DNA of 60,561 nt. Source: Streptacidiphilus neutrinimicus. Lineage in GTDB: Bacteria > Actinomycetota > Actinomycetes > Streptomycetales > Streptomycetaceae. Below are positions 52,171 to 60,561 of the stretch, in pieces (position 1 is the first letter of the stretch; each line of letters starts with the position of its first letter). Made by a program: the position numbers and the translations under genes. A model generated the notes under the pieces. The model did no database searches. It was not told the DNA's origin and saw nothing but the letters and a program-made list of their open reading frames with translations. The stretch covers positions 7,668 through 68,228 of the forward strand of contig NZ_BBPO01000012.1 of the NCBI RefSeq assembly GCF_000787815.1, read 5' to 3'.

Positions 52171-53402
52171 GCACCCCCACGCTGACCCGCACCCGCTTCG
52201 CCGAGCGCTACCTGCTCGACCCGGCCGTCAACGCCGACCCGTACCCGTACCTGAACGCGCTGCGCGAGCACGAGCCGGTCTTCTGGAGCCCGATGCACCG
52301 CGCCTGGCTGATCACCGGCTACGACCAGGTGATGCGCTGCCTGCGCGACCCGGCGGTCTCCGCCGACCGGGTGCGCCCGCTCATGGACGCCGTCCCCGAG
52401 GGCGCCCGCGAGGACGCCGAGCGCGCCTTCGGCATCCTCTCCAGCTGGATGGTCTTCAACGACCCGCCGAACCACCGCCGGCTGCGGCAGGTCTTCCAGG
52501 AGCAGTTCGCGGCACGGGCGGTGGCGCGCTACCGCACCTTCACCGAGCGGGCGACCCAGGCCATGCTGGCCCGCAAGGCGGCCCCGGGCCGCACCGGCGA
52601 CCTGTACGCGGACATCGCCAAGCCGCTGCCCGCGCTGGTCTTCGCCCGCTGGCTGGGCGTGCCGCAGGCCCACGGCCCCTCGTTCTGGTACTGGAACGCC
52701 AAGGTGGCCGACCTGGTGCTGGGCACGGCCCAGCAGGAGAGCGAGTACCGCACCTCGCTCCAGTCGCTGTGCAGCCTGGAGGACTACCTCGCCGACCTGG
52801 TCGCCCAGCGCCAGGCCGACCCCAAGGACGACCTGATCAGCTCGGTGCTGGCGGCCGGGCGCATCGGCGACAGCGTCACCGAGGCGGAGTTCGTCGGCAT
52901 GCTCACCCAGATGGCCTTCGCGGGCGGCGAGACCACCAGCAACCTGATCGCCAACACCATGCTGGCGCTGCTCGGGCAGCCGGAGCTGCTGGACGCCGTC
53001 CGGGCCGAACCGGGGCTGGCGGCGGTGGCGGTCGAGGAGACGCTGCGCCTGGACGGACCGTCGAAGATGTCGATCCGCAACGCCGCACGGGACTTCGAGC
53101 TGGACGGCCACACCGTGCGCGCCGGGGACCGGATCTTCCTCGTCACCGCGGCCGCCAACCGTGACCCGGCCAAGTTCCCCGACCCGGACGCCTTCGACCT
53201 GCGCCGCGCGGACGGCACCCACCTCGGCTTCGGGTTCGGCGCGCACTTCTGCATCGGCGCGGCGCTGGCCCGCCTGGTGGCCGGCGTCGTGGTCTCGGTC
53301 CTGGTCCGCGAGCATCCGCGGCTCGCCCTGGACGCGCGACGGCTCGCGTGGCAGCCGTCCCTGCTCAACCGAAGCCTGACCGCGCTGCCCGTCCGGTACT
53401 GA
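52167..53402 (+). CDS. Cytochrome P450 tailoring enzyme
   Basis: 411 residues. I-helix AGGETT at 252-257 (acid-alcohol pair as Glu-Thr); ExxR E291-R294; heme loop [15 protein letters not shown] with the ligand Cys362. Class I bacterial type, needing ferredoxin and reductase, neither of which is encoded nearby. The ATG overlaps the stop of synthetase 2 (ATGA), so expression is coupled to the assembly line. The likely role is hydroxylation or oxidative coupling of a carrier-bound amino acid or the released peptide. Confidence 0.95.
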
Positions 53403-53462
53403 TCCCACCGACCGGGGCGCCGCCCGCCCGGACGGCGCCCCCACGAAAGGTCTCCCCTCACC

Positions 53463-54728
53463 ATGGCTGCCACCGCCTCCGCCCCCGCACCCGCCGTCGA
53501 GGCACCCACCCCCACGCTCTGGGCGCCGCTTCGGCTCCGCTCCTTCCGACTGCTCTGGCTCGGTCAGTCCCTCTCCCTCCTCGGCGACGGCTTCAGCACC
53601 ATCGCCTTCTCCTGGATCACCCTCGCGGTCACCCACTCGACCCTCGACCTCGGCTACGTGCTCACCCTGCAGGCCGTCCCGCGCGCCCTGCTGACGCTGG
53701 TCGGCGGCTCGCTCAGCGACAAGTGGTCCCCGCGCACGCTGATGACGGCCTCCAGCCTCACCCGCGCCCTGGTCATGGGCGCGGTCGGCGTGGCCGGCCT
53801 GAGCGGCGGCCTGGGCCTGTGGCTGCTGCTGGCCGCGGCCGGGCTCTTCGGCGCGGTGGACGCGTTCTTCCAGCCGGCGCGCGTGACGGTGCTGCCCTCG
53901 GTGGTGGACAAGGCGCTGCTCACCCAGGCCAACTCGCTGCTCGGCACCGGCACCAGGATCAGCGCGGTCCTCGGCCCGGCACTCGGCGGCATCGTGGTCG
54001 CGGTGACCCAGCCGTCGGTCGCCTTCGTGGTGGACGCGGTCTGCTTCGCGCTGTGCGGCCTGCTGGTCTCCCGCATCCGGCCGCTGACGAGCCGCCCGAA
54101 GGCGGCCGCCGCCGGGGAGAAGGGCGAGGGCCTCGGCGCCCGGATCCGCGTCGGCGTCGGCTTCGCCCTCAAGGACCCGCGCATCCGCACGATCCTCGCC
54201 CTCGACACGGCGGTCAACTTCTCCTACGCGGGCCCGTTCACGGTCGGCTTCGCCACGCTGGCCCGCGCAGCGGGCCACGGCGGCTCCACCACCCTGGGCC
54301 TCCTCAACGGCGCGCTCGCCGGCGGCGCGATGCTCGGCACCCTCGTCGGCGGCACGGTCAAGGGCAGCCCCCGCGTCGGCCTCATGGTCGCGGCGCTGGC
54401 CGGCTGGCTGGCCATCGGCATGGGTGCGCTCGGGCTGGTGAACAGCCCCGTCGCGGCGGTGGCGACGGTCCTCGCGATGGGCTTCGGCATCGGGTTCCAG
54501 GGCGTCTTCGGCCTCAGCTGGATCCAGCGCAACATCCCGGGCGAGGTGCTGAGCCGCGTCGTCTCGGTGGACATGGTCCTCGGCTACGCGGCCGCGCCGA
54601 TCTCGCTCGTCGCCTGCGGGGCGCTGGCGCGCACCGGCGCGGGTGCCTTGTTCGCGCTTCCGGCCGTCATCCTGGCCCTGACCGCGCTGGCGACCCTCTC
54701 CTCCGCGCAGGTCCGTTCAATGAGGTAG
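53463..54728 (+). CDS. MFS exporter of the NRPS cluster
   Basis: 421 residues with about twelve hydrophobic segments. LRSFRLLWLGQSLSLLGDGFSTIAFSW opens the protein, and GGSLSDKWSPRTLMTASS is the loop 2-3 signature. ANSLLGTGTRISAVLGPALGG matches the same efflux subgroup as the MFS gene at 24342. Last gene of the plus-strand cluster, 60 bp after the P450, so export and self-protection for the peptide are the obvious roles. Start ATG 53463 with a modest AAAGG upstream. Confidence 0.9.
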   Translation: MAATASAPAPAVEAPTPTLWAPLRLRSFRLLWLGQSLSLLGDGFSTIAFSWITLAVTHSTLDLGYVLTLQAVPRALLTLVGGSLSDKWSPRTLMTASSLTRALVMGAVGVAGLSGGLGLWLLLAAAGLFGAVDAFFQPARVTVLPSVVDKALLTQANSLLGTGTRISAVLGPALGGIVVAVTQPSVAFVVDAVCFALCGLLVSRIRPLTSRPKAAAAGEKGEGLGARIRVGVGFALKDPRIRTILALDTAVNFSYAGPFTVGFATLARAAGHGGSTTLGLLNGALAGGAMLGTLVGGTVKGSPRVGLMVAALAGWLAIGMGALGLVNSPVAAVATVLAMGFGIGFQGVFGLSWIQRNIPGEVLSRVVSVDMVLGYAAAPISLVACGALARTGAGALFALPAVILALTALATLSSAQVRSMR

Positions 54729-54737
54729 TCGCGACTC

Positions 54738-54868
54738 CCAGGGGCGCGGGGCTCTGCCGATATGCGGCTCCGCCGCGTGGGCGCGGGCAACCACCCTGTG
54801 CGGACGGCCCTGTTCAGCGAGGACCCGCTGCCCCGGGTGGCTTCTCGCGCAGTTCCCCGCGCCCCTGG
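54738..54868. repeat. Streptomyces-type intergenic palindromic repeat, copy 2
   Basis: Outer arms CCAGGGGCGCGGGG (54738-54751) and CCCCGCGCCCCTGG (54855-54868) are perfect complements. The inner GCAACCACCCTGTGCGGACGGCCC portion is near-identical to copy 1 (GCAACCGCCCTGTGCGGACGGCCC, split here at 54787-54810). It lies between the convergent MFS and LAL genes, where it can terminate both, but its right half is also coding for the LAL C-terminus. Confidence 0.85.
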
Positions 54869-57771
54869 AGGGTGGAGGCCGACAGCGCGCAGAGCGCGGC
54901 TCGGTTGGGCACGGCTGTCTTCGCGATCAGCGAAGCGATGTGCTTCTCCACCGTCCGCGGCGAGATGTACAGCCGCTCCGCGATGTCCTTGTTGCCCAGC
55001 CGCTCCGCCAGCACCACGAAGACCTCGTACTCGCGGACCGTCACCCCCTGGGCACGGAGGCCTTCGGGGATGCGGTCAGCGCCGCTGCGGTGCTGGTGCA
55101 CCGACGCGCCCATGGCGCGCAGCGCGGCACGGCAGGCGTTGGCGACCGCAGGGACCTCGCGTTCGTGGAAGAAGTGCTCCGCTCCGCGCAGCCAGGCGAC
55201 CGGCTCGCCCCAGCCGTCGGCGTGGGCCGCCTCCGCCACCAGGCGCAGGCCCAGCTGCTGGGCCACGGGGTAGGCCTCGGCCTCGCGGACGGCGTGGGCC
55301 ACCGCCGCCGCGGCCGCCTCGCCGCGGCCCTCGCGGCCGAGGAGGACCGCGTCGGCCAGGGCCAGGAACTGGCGGTTCCAGCGCATGCGGCCGGGGGCCG
55401 TCGCCGCCGCCGCGCTCAGCGCGGTCTGGTCGGCGCGGCCGTCGAGGACGTCCAGCAGGACGCCGACGCCGAGCCGGCCGCTGAGGTAGTACGTGCTGGG
55501 GTTGTCCCGCTCCAGCCGTGCCACCTCCGCGAGTTCGCGCAGCGCGAGCCCGCGGTCCTCCTCCATCAGCGCGCAGAAGGTGCGGGCCAGGCCGACGGCC
55601 AGCACCTCCTCCTGGGAGCCGGCTCCGTCCCACGCCGAGAAGGCGCTCAGCGCCTCCTCCATGCCCGCGCGGTCGCCCAGGTGCGCGCACGCGCTGGCCC
55701 TGGCCATGAGCGTGTAGCGGATCACGGGGGCCAGACGCAGGCGGCGCACCACGGCCAGGCACTCCTCCGCGGCCTCCCGGGCGCGGTCGAACTCGCCGCG
55801 CAGCACGGAGTCGAGGATCAGGATGCCGTCGATGGTGTAGACGATGGTGGCCGCGCCGAGGCGCAGCGCCTCCTCGCGGGCGGTGCGCAGCCCGCTCGGG
55901 TCGGTCTCGGCCAGCCAGCCGTTGCCGCCGATCCGGGTGAGCGCGTAGAGGCGTTGCAGCGGCAGCCGGTGGCGTTCGGCCGCCCCCAGCGCGCGTTCCA
56001 GGACGGCCTGGGCCTCCTCGGGGTCGCGCTCCCTGGCGACGACCGCGAGCAGTTCCCAGCCCTGGCAGGCGACGATGGACAGTTCGTGCCGCTCGGCGAC
56101 CTCCACCGCGGACCGGGCCAGCTTCTCGGCGAACAGGGTGCGGTCCGGCCCGGGGGTGTCCAGCGCGAGGTAGGCCGCGACCACGTCGACGGGCGCGACG
56201 TGGGCCTCGTCCGCGAGCGGGCCGAGGGCCTCGCGGGCGAGCGCGACCTGCCGGTTGCCGTCGACCCAACGCCCGGCCGTGTGGGCGACCTTCGCCAGGC
56301 GGGTGTGCAGCGCCGCGATCCGGGCGCGGCTGAGGTCGGCACCGCCGAGCTCGCGGAGGTGTTCTGCCAGGTCGAAGGCGCGCCCGAACTCCCCGGCCTC
56401 GGCGAGGGCGGGCAGCAGCGACTCCAGGACCTCGGCGCGGGCGACCGCGTCGTCCAAACCGCTCAGCAGGCACTCGGCCCGGTCCAGCAGGGCGACGGCG
56501 GAGCCGATCGCGCCGTCCGCCAGGGCGCGGCGTCCGGCCTCGGCGTAGAGGCGGCCGGCCTCGGCCTCCTCCCCCGCCTGCAGGCGCAGTTCGGCGGCCA
56601 GGGGGCACCACTCGCCGGTGAGCCTCGGGTGCAGCTCCTCGACCGCGTCCGCCGCCCGGTGCGCGAGCTGCGCCCGGTTGTCGGGGGTCAGCTGGGTGAA
56701 CAGCGCCTCCAGGGTCAGCGAGTGCCGGAAGGCGTACCAGTCCGGCGCGGGCTCGTCGGGCAGCACCAACTGCGCGGCGACGCCCGCGTGCAGGTGGCTG
56801 AGCAGGCTCCGGTCGTCGATTCCCGTCATCCGCTGGAGCACGGTCAGCGGGAACCGGCGGCCCAGCACGGCCGCCGCCGACAGCAACGCCAGGCCCTGCG
56901 GGCCCAGCCGGTCGATCCGCCGCAGGATGCCGCGGGCCAGCGAGCCGGACACGTCGCTGCGCAGGTCGCCGACGACCCGCCAGCCGTCAAGTCCCTGCAC
57001 CAGCGCGCCGCCGCCGACCAGCGACTGGAGCAGCTCCTCCACCAGGAACGGGCTGCCGGAACTGTCGTCCCAGAGGCGTTCGAGCACCGGCGGCGGCACC
57101 TGCGCGGGCTCGACGCCGAGGCCGACGGAGATCAGCTCCTGGACCTGGGGCCGGGTCAGCGGCGGCAGGTCCAGGACGGTGCCGGTGCCCCGTCTGCGGG
57201 CGGCGGAGGCGAGGTCGAGGGCGTCGCTGAACTCGGTGCGGATGGTAGCCAGCAGCGTCACCGGGGTGTACTCGAGGTTGTCGACCAGGTACTCCACGAC
57301 GGCGAGCGTCTCCGGGTCGGCCTCGTGCAGGTCCTCCAGGAGCAGCAGTTGGCCGCGGCCGCGCCCCGCGGCGATCAGCAGGCGCAGCACCGCCTCGCCG
57401 AGGATCACCATGGAGCTGTTCTCCTGGTCCCCGACGCTCCACTCGGGTATGAGCCGGCCGAGGACCGGCCGGTAGGGGCCGAGTGCCTGGTCGTCGATCG
57501 GCTCGCCGCCGCGGAAGAGCGACATCAGCGCCTCGGTCAGCGGCCGGAACGGCACGGTGGGACCGGTGGCGGTGCTCCGCCCGCGCAGCACCCGCATGCC
57601 CGCGGTGAACGCCTCCCCCGCCGCCTCGGCGGCGAGCCGGGACTTACCGACGCCTGCCTCACCGACGATGAAGACGGCTCCGCCCCGGCCCTGGCGGGCA
57701 TCCTCGAGTGCCTGCCGCAGGTGCCCCAGTTGGGTATCGCGTCCGATGACGCGTGCCGTCTGAGAACGCAT
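54814..57771 (-). CDS. LAL-type ATPase/LuxR transcriptional regulator
   Basis: 985 residues: N-terminal ATPase with Walker A GEAGVGKSR (37-45) and Walker B LLLLEDLHEADPETL; a long helical repeat (TPR-like) middle; C-terminal LuxR HTH (about 915-970) with LTVREYEV-like VTVREYEVFVVLAERLGNKDIA and SPRTVEKHIASL. Large LAL proteins are common pathway-specific activators of Streptomyces antibiotic clusters. The start ATG 57771 was preferred because upstream sequence reads as leader. The last ~18 residues (LQGRGELREKPPGAAG...) come from the intergenic palindromic repeat, which suggests that repeat insertion replaced the original end. It may control the NRPS operon, the LanM pair, or both. Confidence 0.92.
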   Translation of the reverse strand: MRSQTARVIGRDTQLGHLRQALEDARQGRGGAVFIVGEAGVGKSRLAAEAAGEAFTAGMRVLRGRSTATGPTVPFRPLTEALMSLFRGGEPIDDQALGPYRPVLGRLIPEWSVGDQENSSMVILGEAVLRLLIAAGRGRGQLLLLEDLHEADPETLAVVEYLVDNLEYTPVTLLATIRTEFSDALDLASAARRRGTGTVLDLPPLTRPQVQELISVGLGVEPAQVPPPVLERLWDDSSGSPFLVEELLQSLVGGGALVQGLDGWRVVGDLRSDVSGSLARGILRRIDRLGPQGLALLSAAAVLGRRFPLTVLQRMTGIDDRSLLSHLHAGVAAQLVLPDEPAPDWYAFRHSLTLEALFTQLTPDNRAQLAHRAADAVEELHPRLTGEWCPLAAELRLQAGEEAEAGRLYAEAGRRALADGAIGSAVALLDRAECLLSGLDDAVARAEVLESLLPALAEAGEFGRAFDLAEHLRELGGADLSRARIAALHTRLAKVAHTAGRWVDGNRQVALAREALGPLADEAHVAPVDVVAAYLALDTPGPDRTLFAEKLARSAVEVAERHELSIVACQGWELLAVVARERDPEEAQAVLERALGAAERHRLPLQRLYALTRIGGNGWLAETDPSGLRTAREEALRLGAATIVYTIDGILILDSVLRGEFDRAREAAEECLAVVRRLRLAPVIRYTLMARASACAHLGDRAGMEEALSAFSAWDGAGSQEEVLAVGLARTFCALMEEDRGLALRELAEVARLERDNPSTYYLSGRLGVGVLLDVLDGRADQTALSAAAATAPGRMRWNRQFLALADAVLLGREGRGEAAAAAVAHAVREAEAYPVAQQLGLRLVAEAAHADGWGEPVAWLRGAEHFFHEREVPAVANACRAALRAMGASVHQHRSGADRIPEGLRAQGVTVREYEVFVVLAERLGNKDIAERLYISPRTVEKHIASLIAKTAVPNRAALCALSASTLQGRGELREKPPGAAGPR

Positions 57772-57916
57772 GATCGCTGATCGTAGTTGATAGGTGCACG
57801 TCCACGGCAGACTGCGAACGCTCTTTGTGGAGGACCTGTGACGAAGCGAGGACGCCGACCCGCACAAGCGGATCAACGTCCTCGCCCGATATGCCGAGTT
57901 CTTACCTGATTCGTGA

Positions 57917-58132
57917 TCAGGAGATGTGCGGCGCGGAGACCGAGGTGTCGACGGTGCTCAGCGCGACCACGAGACCGCTGGTCAGCACCAGGCCGGCCAG
58001 GACCCGGGCCCGGGCGCAGACCCGGTTGCGGCCGGAGAGGGTGATCCCGCCCGCGGGGTCCTGCTCCGTCGCGTCCACGGCCTCGGCGGAGAGCTCGGTC
58101 TCGACGATCGCGGCGGTGGAGATCTGGTTCAT
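57917..58132 (-). CDS. Candidate class II lanthipeptide-like precursor peptide (71 residues)
   Basis: Starts MNQISTAAIVETELSAEA, is acidic through DATEQDPAGG (a Gly-Gly leader motif at about 28-29), and then has a 42-residue putative core. The core begins ITLSGRNRVCARARVLAG, is hydrophobic in the middle (LVLTSGLVVAL) and ends STVDTSVSAPHIS. The leader form and the position 150 bp after a LanM gene on the same strand support a RiPP precursor. The core has one Cys only, so at most one thioether ring; six or more Ser/Thr could be dehydrated. Start ATG 58132 with GAAAGGGA. Alternatively it is a small single-pass membrane protein. I do not recognise the peptide. Confidence 0.6.
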   Translation of the reverse strand: MNQISTAAIVETELSAEAVDATEQDPAGGITLSGRNRVCARARVLAGLVLTSGLVVALSTVDTSVSAPHIS

Positions 58133-58249
58133 CGGGATTCCCTTTCGTGGTTCTGCGCGGTCACGGCGGCAGAGAGAGGACGGTGGCGGAGCGGGTTTCG
58201 GGTCGCGCGGTCCAGCGGTGCGGTGCCTTGTGGTGCGTCGTGGTGCGTC

Positions 58250-58285
58250 CAGCGTGTTCGTGCGGTTCAGCGTGTTCGTGCGGTT
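58250..58285. repeat. 18-bp tandem duplication between LanM and precursor genes
   Basis: CAGCGTGTTCGTGCGGTT occurs twice in exact succession (plus-strand sense) and is followed by CAG. It abuts the LanM stop codon and lies in the leader of the precursor gene. Just beside it, TGGTGCGTC is also doubled (near 58231-58249). Confidence 0.8.
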
Positions 58286-60561
58286 CAGGTCGCGGCCGGT
58301 GACGGCAGCAGCGGGGAAGGGACGTCGTCGGGACAGGCGAGGCGGAGCAGGCCGTAGCCGATGCCGGCCAAGCCGTTCAGCAGGCCGGGGGTCGGCACCT
58401 GGTCGGGCGTCCCGCAGCGCGGGCCGAGCAGTTCCACCGCGCCCAGCAGCTCGCCGCTGCGGCGCTCGAGCGCGGTGCGGGCGGTGCGGCTGCCGCGTCC
58501 GGCCAGGACGCTCAGCGCCTCCAGCGCGCCGAGCGCTCCCCGGCGCAGGCTCTGGTCCTCCGGGAGCAGCCGGCCGGCGCCGGCGTCCACGGCCGCGGCC
58601 AACTCCTCGGCCAGCTCCTCGTCGAGGTCGTCGTCGAGGTCGTCGTCGAGCTCGTCGTCCCGGTCGCGGACGTCGCTGGAGTCCGCGGCGGCGAGGACGA
58701 CGCCGGACAGTCCGGAGTGCCAGGAGGCGTCCTCCGTGCCCGTCCGTGCGGCCGTGAGTGCGGTGCGCAGCAGCTCGGCCGCCGCTGCGGCGTGCCGGGC
58801 GACCGCGGGGACGTCCCCGTGCGCCGCGGCGTAGCGCCTCAGCGCCCAGCCGATCCCGGCGTCGCCCTCGGCGAATCCCGGCACCGTGGCGTCGGCGGCG
58901 GAGCGGGCCGCCACACGGTCGAGCAGGGTGTCGGCGACGGCCCGGGCCAGCTCCGCCGCCTGGGCGGATCCAGTCGCCTGCCAGGCCGCGACCGCGGCGG
59001 CGAGCGCACCGGCGAGCCCGGTCGCCACCCCGTCGGCGCTCGACCACTCGGCGGCCGGTCCTTCGACCGTCCCCTCCGCCGGTCCGGCGACGGCGTGGGC
59101 GAGCGCGACCAGCGCCAGCTCCAGGCAGTCGTCCGGCGCGGCCTCCGCGAACCCGGCGCGGTCGCCCAGCAGTTCACGCAGCCGCAGCAGGCCGTGGACG
59201 ATGCCGCCGATCCCGTCGAGCCCGCCCGGCCCGGCGGCCAGGCTGAGCTCCGGGTCCAGCGCGAGGGCGCGCAGAAGCGAGGGCAGCGGGCGCAGCACCG
59301 CGCAGGCGAGGTCGAGGTAGCGCTCGGCGCCGACGAGCCGTCCGGCCTGGGCGAGGAAGAGGGCCACCCCGGTGTAGCCCTGGGCGAGCCCGGCGCCCAT
59401 CGGCAGCACCGCCCAGTGGGCGTCCACGACCTGCTCCAGACCGAGCCAGTTGGCGCGCCCCCCGGCGTGCACGGCCCGGGCGACGAGCTCGTCGGCGACG
59501 CCGCAGGCGGCGGCGAGCAGCCGGCCCCGGGTCGGCGGGGCGACGGCCGGAGCCGACGCGGTCAGCAGCTGGGACCGCGGTCCTCCCGAGCCCGCGGTCC
59601 CGGCGGAGACGGCCAGCGAGGCCGCGATGACCCATTCCTGGTCGTACCGGTCGACCTCGCCCATCCCCGCGATCTTGGCGTGCACCGCGGTCAGGGCCGG
59701 CACCGGCAGGACCGCGTCCACCCCGGCGCCGCCGGAGGTCCACACGGCCGTCCGGTCGGGACGGTGCGTGAACAGCGGCACGTCGCCGCGCCACAGGTCG
59801 GCGATCTCGTACTCCACCAGCCGCTGCCGGGCCGGGTCCTGGGCCGACTCGGTCCACAGCACCGCGAAGACGGCGTCCCTGGCCAGCGCGTCGTGCAGCA
59901 GGTCGGGGTGGGTCGACTCCTCCAGCAGGGTCGTGTAGAGCCGGGTGGCCCGCACGATCAGCCGCCCCGGAGCGTCCGCCCAGCGCGCCAACGGCCCTTC
60001 AGCGTCCAGCAGTTCGTCAAGGTGACCGGCGAGGGCGTCGTAGCCGAGCCGGAACCCGGCGAGCAGCGCCGCGCGGTGGTCGGCCGGGGCGGCGGCCAGC
60101 CCCTGCGGCAGCGGCTGGTTCTGCGCCGCCGGGCTGTCGGCTCCGCCGCGCACGGCGCGCATCAGGTCGGTCCCCGCGTGCTCCCAGCGCAGGCAGGCGC
60201 TCGGGTAGGCGCCGGAGTCGACCCGGCCCAGCGCGGAGATGTCCAGCGCGCCCTGCTCGCCGATCAGCAGCGTGGGCAGCAGGCAGGTCCGCTGGACCGA
60301 GGCCCGCAGCGCCTCGGCCGCCGGATCGTGGCCGACGGTGGTGGCCTGGGGCAGGCCGCCGTGGAGCAGCGTCTCGGCGTCCACCAGCACGGGCTGGTCG
60401 CCGCAGGCGATGAGGTTCTCGTAGTGCATGTCGGCGCCGTCGACCGCGTAGAGCAGGGCGAGCAGCGCGCCCTGGCGGCGGTAGAAGCGGTCCGCCTCGG
60501 CGGTGGTGGCGCACCAGCGGTGCTCGACGAACTCCAGCCAGCCGTAGCCCGGTCGGCGCAG
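58285..60561 (-). CDS. LanM-type lanthipeptide synthetase, 5' part outside window, cyclase domain degenerate
   Basis: About 758 residues are visible. The dehydratase part (DUF4135) shows GYGWLEFVEHRWCA, RFYRRQGALLALLYAVDGADMHYEN and PVLVDAETLLHGG, the kinase-like LanM signature. The LanC-like part begins about residue 395 (MGAGLAQGYTGVALFL). Its key positions are lost: GFAEGDAGIGWAL has Glu where the catalytic His of GFxHG should be; ASWHSGLSG lacks the zinc Cys of WCxG; SLRRGALGALEAL has Arg-Arg in place of the Cys-His zinc pair. An acidic insert (DDELDDDLDDDLDEEL) sits between the last two. So phosphorylation and elimination may remain while zinc-dependent cyclisation should not. Confidence 0.88.
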   Translation of the reverse strand: MRRPGYGWLEFVEHRWCATTAEADRFYRRQGALLALLYAVDGADMHYENLIACGDQPVLVDAETLLHGGLPQATTVGHDPAAEALRASVQRTCLLPTLLIGEQGALDISALGRVDSGAYPSACLRWEHAGTDLMRAVRGGADSPAAQNQPLPQGLAAAPADHRAALLAGFRLGYDALAGHLDELLDAEGPLARWADAPGRLIVRATRLYTTLLEESTHPDLLHDALARDAVFAVLWTESAQDPARQRLVEYEIADLWRGDVPLFTHRPDRTAVWTSGGAGVDAVLPVPALTAVHAKIAGMGEVDRYDQEWVIAASLAVSAGTAGSGGPRSQLLTASAPAVAPPTRGRLLAAACGVADELVARAVHAGGRANWLGLEQVVDAHWAVLPMGAGLAQGYTGVALFLAQAGRLVGAERYLDLACAVLRPLPSLLRALALDPELSLAAGPGGLDGIGGIVHGLLRLRELLGDRAGFAEAAPDDCLELALVALAHAVAGPAEGTVEGPAAEWSSADGVATGLAGALAAAVAAWQATGSAQAAELARAVADTLLDRVAARSAADATVPGFAEGDAGIGWALRRYAAAHGDVPAVARHAAAAAELLRTALTAARTGTEDASWHSGLSGVVLAAADSSDVRDRDDELDDDLDDDLDEELAEELAAAVDAGAGRLLPEDQSLRRGALGALEALSVLAGRGSRTARTALERRSGELLGAVELLGPRCGTPDQVPTPGLLNGLAGIGYGLLRLACPDDVPSPLLPSPAAT
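58619..58660. repeat. 12-bp tandem repeat encoding the acidic insert of LanM
   Basis: Roughly three and a half units of GTCGTCGAGGTC (plus-strand sense), coding on the minus strand for Asp/Glu/Leu repeats inside the LanC-like domain. Slippage expansion is the likely origin. Confidence 0.7.

Overview
The window is about 73% GC with pervasive GTG starts, tightly packed genes, a class of ~100 bp palindromic intergenic repeats familiar from Streptomyces, and gene families typical of Streptomycetaceae (MbtH, LAL/LuxR, SPW-repeat, CE1758/CE1759 flavin pair, DUF4232 lipoprotein). It is best read as chromosomal DNA of a Streptomyces-like actinomycete (Streptomyces, Kitasatospora or Streptacidiphilus); the genus cannot be fixed from the sequence alone.

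Positions 1-30000 are a mixed, mostly housekeeping and accessory stretch. In order they hold: the 5' part of an ECF-type sigma factor; an internally shortened phosphodiester-glycosidase-like gene translationally coupled to a UbiA-family prenyl-phosphate phosphoribosyltransferase; a CDF metal transporter, universal stress protein, chorismate mutase and tRNA-Lys(CTT); a PrmC/HemK-like methyltransferase, MFS transporter, VOC protein and OsmC peroxidase; a PAS-GGDEF-EAL protein with an apparently leaderless start; a secreted GH26-like hydrolase and an amino-acid permease; a Tat-exported cholesterol oxidase and a crotonase; a frameshifted PQQ-propeller remnant; the flavin reductase/LLM monooxygenase pair with a divergent MerR gene; an ADP-ribose-related group (macro domain, HD-DUF6508, ADP-ribosylglycohydrolase); an ArsR regulator divergent from an MFS exporter; a DUF4232 lipoprotein; an ABC-2 drug/lipid exporter; an SPW-repeat membrane protein; and a PPOX flavin/F420 protein.

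Positions 30143-54728 form a nonribosomal peptide cluster. A divergent mbtH faces a plus-strand operon of coupled genes: LanB-like protein 1, stand-alone adenylation protein, PLP-dependent threonine-dehydratase-like enzyme, free peptidyl carrier protein, LanB-like protein 2. Then come two four-carrier-equivalent synthetases (C-A-T-C-A-T and C-A-T-C-A-T-TE), a cytochrome P450 and an MFS exporter. The free A and T proteins would supply the donor for the first condensation domain, so a product of about five residues is expected. One A domain carries a clear threonine code and one a code with acidic residues typical of basic amino acids. The two LanB-like proteins carry only the tRNA-dependent glutamylation-type domain and no elimination domain. 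They have no obvious RiPP precursor beside them, which makes the operon a candidate hybrid of aminoacyl-tRNA chemistry and carrier-protein assembly.

Positions 54814-60561 run on the minus strand: a large ATPase-LuxR (LAL) regulator, a small gene for a 71-residue peptide with a Gly-Gly leader motif, and the C-terminal part of a LanM-type lanthipeptide synthetase. The LanM cyclase domain has lost the zinc ligands and catalytic His, and the peptide has a single Cys. The pair therefore looks like a dehydration-only or otherwise modified class II system. Two copies of the Streptomyces palindromic repeat lie at the junctions of the synthetase block, and one has been read into the 3' end of the LAL gene.
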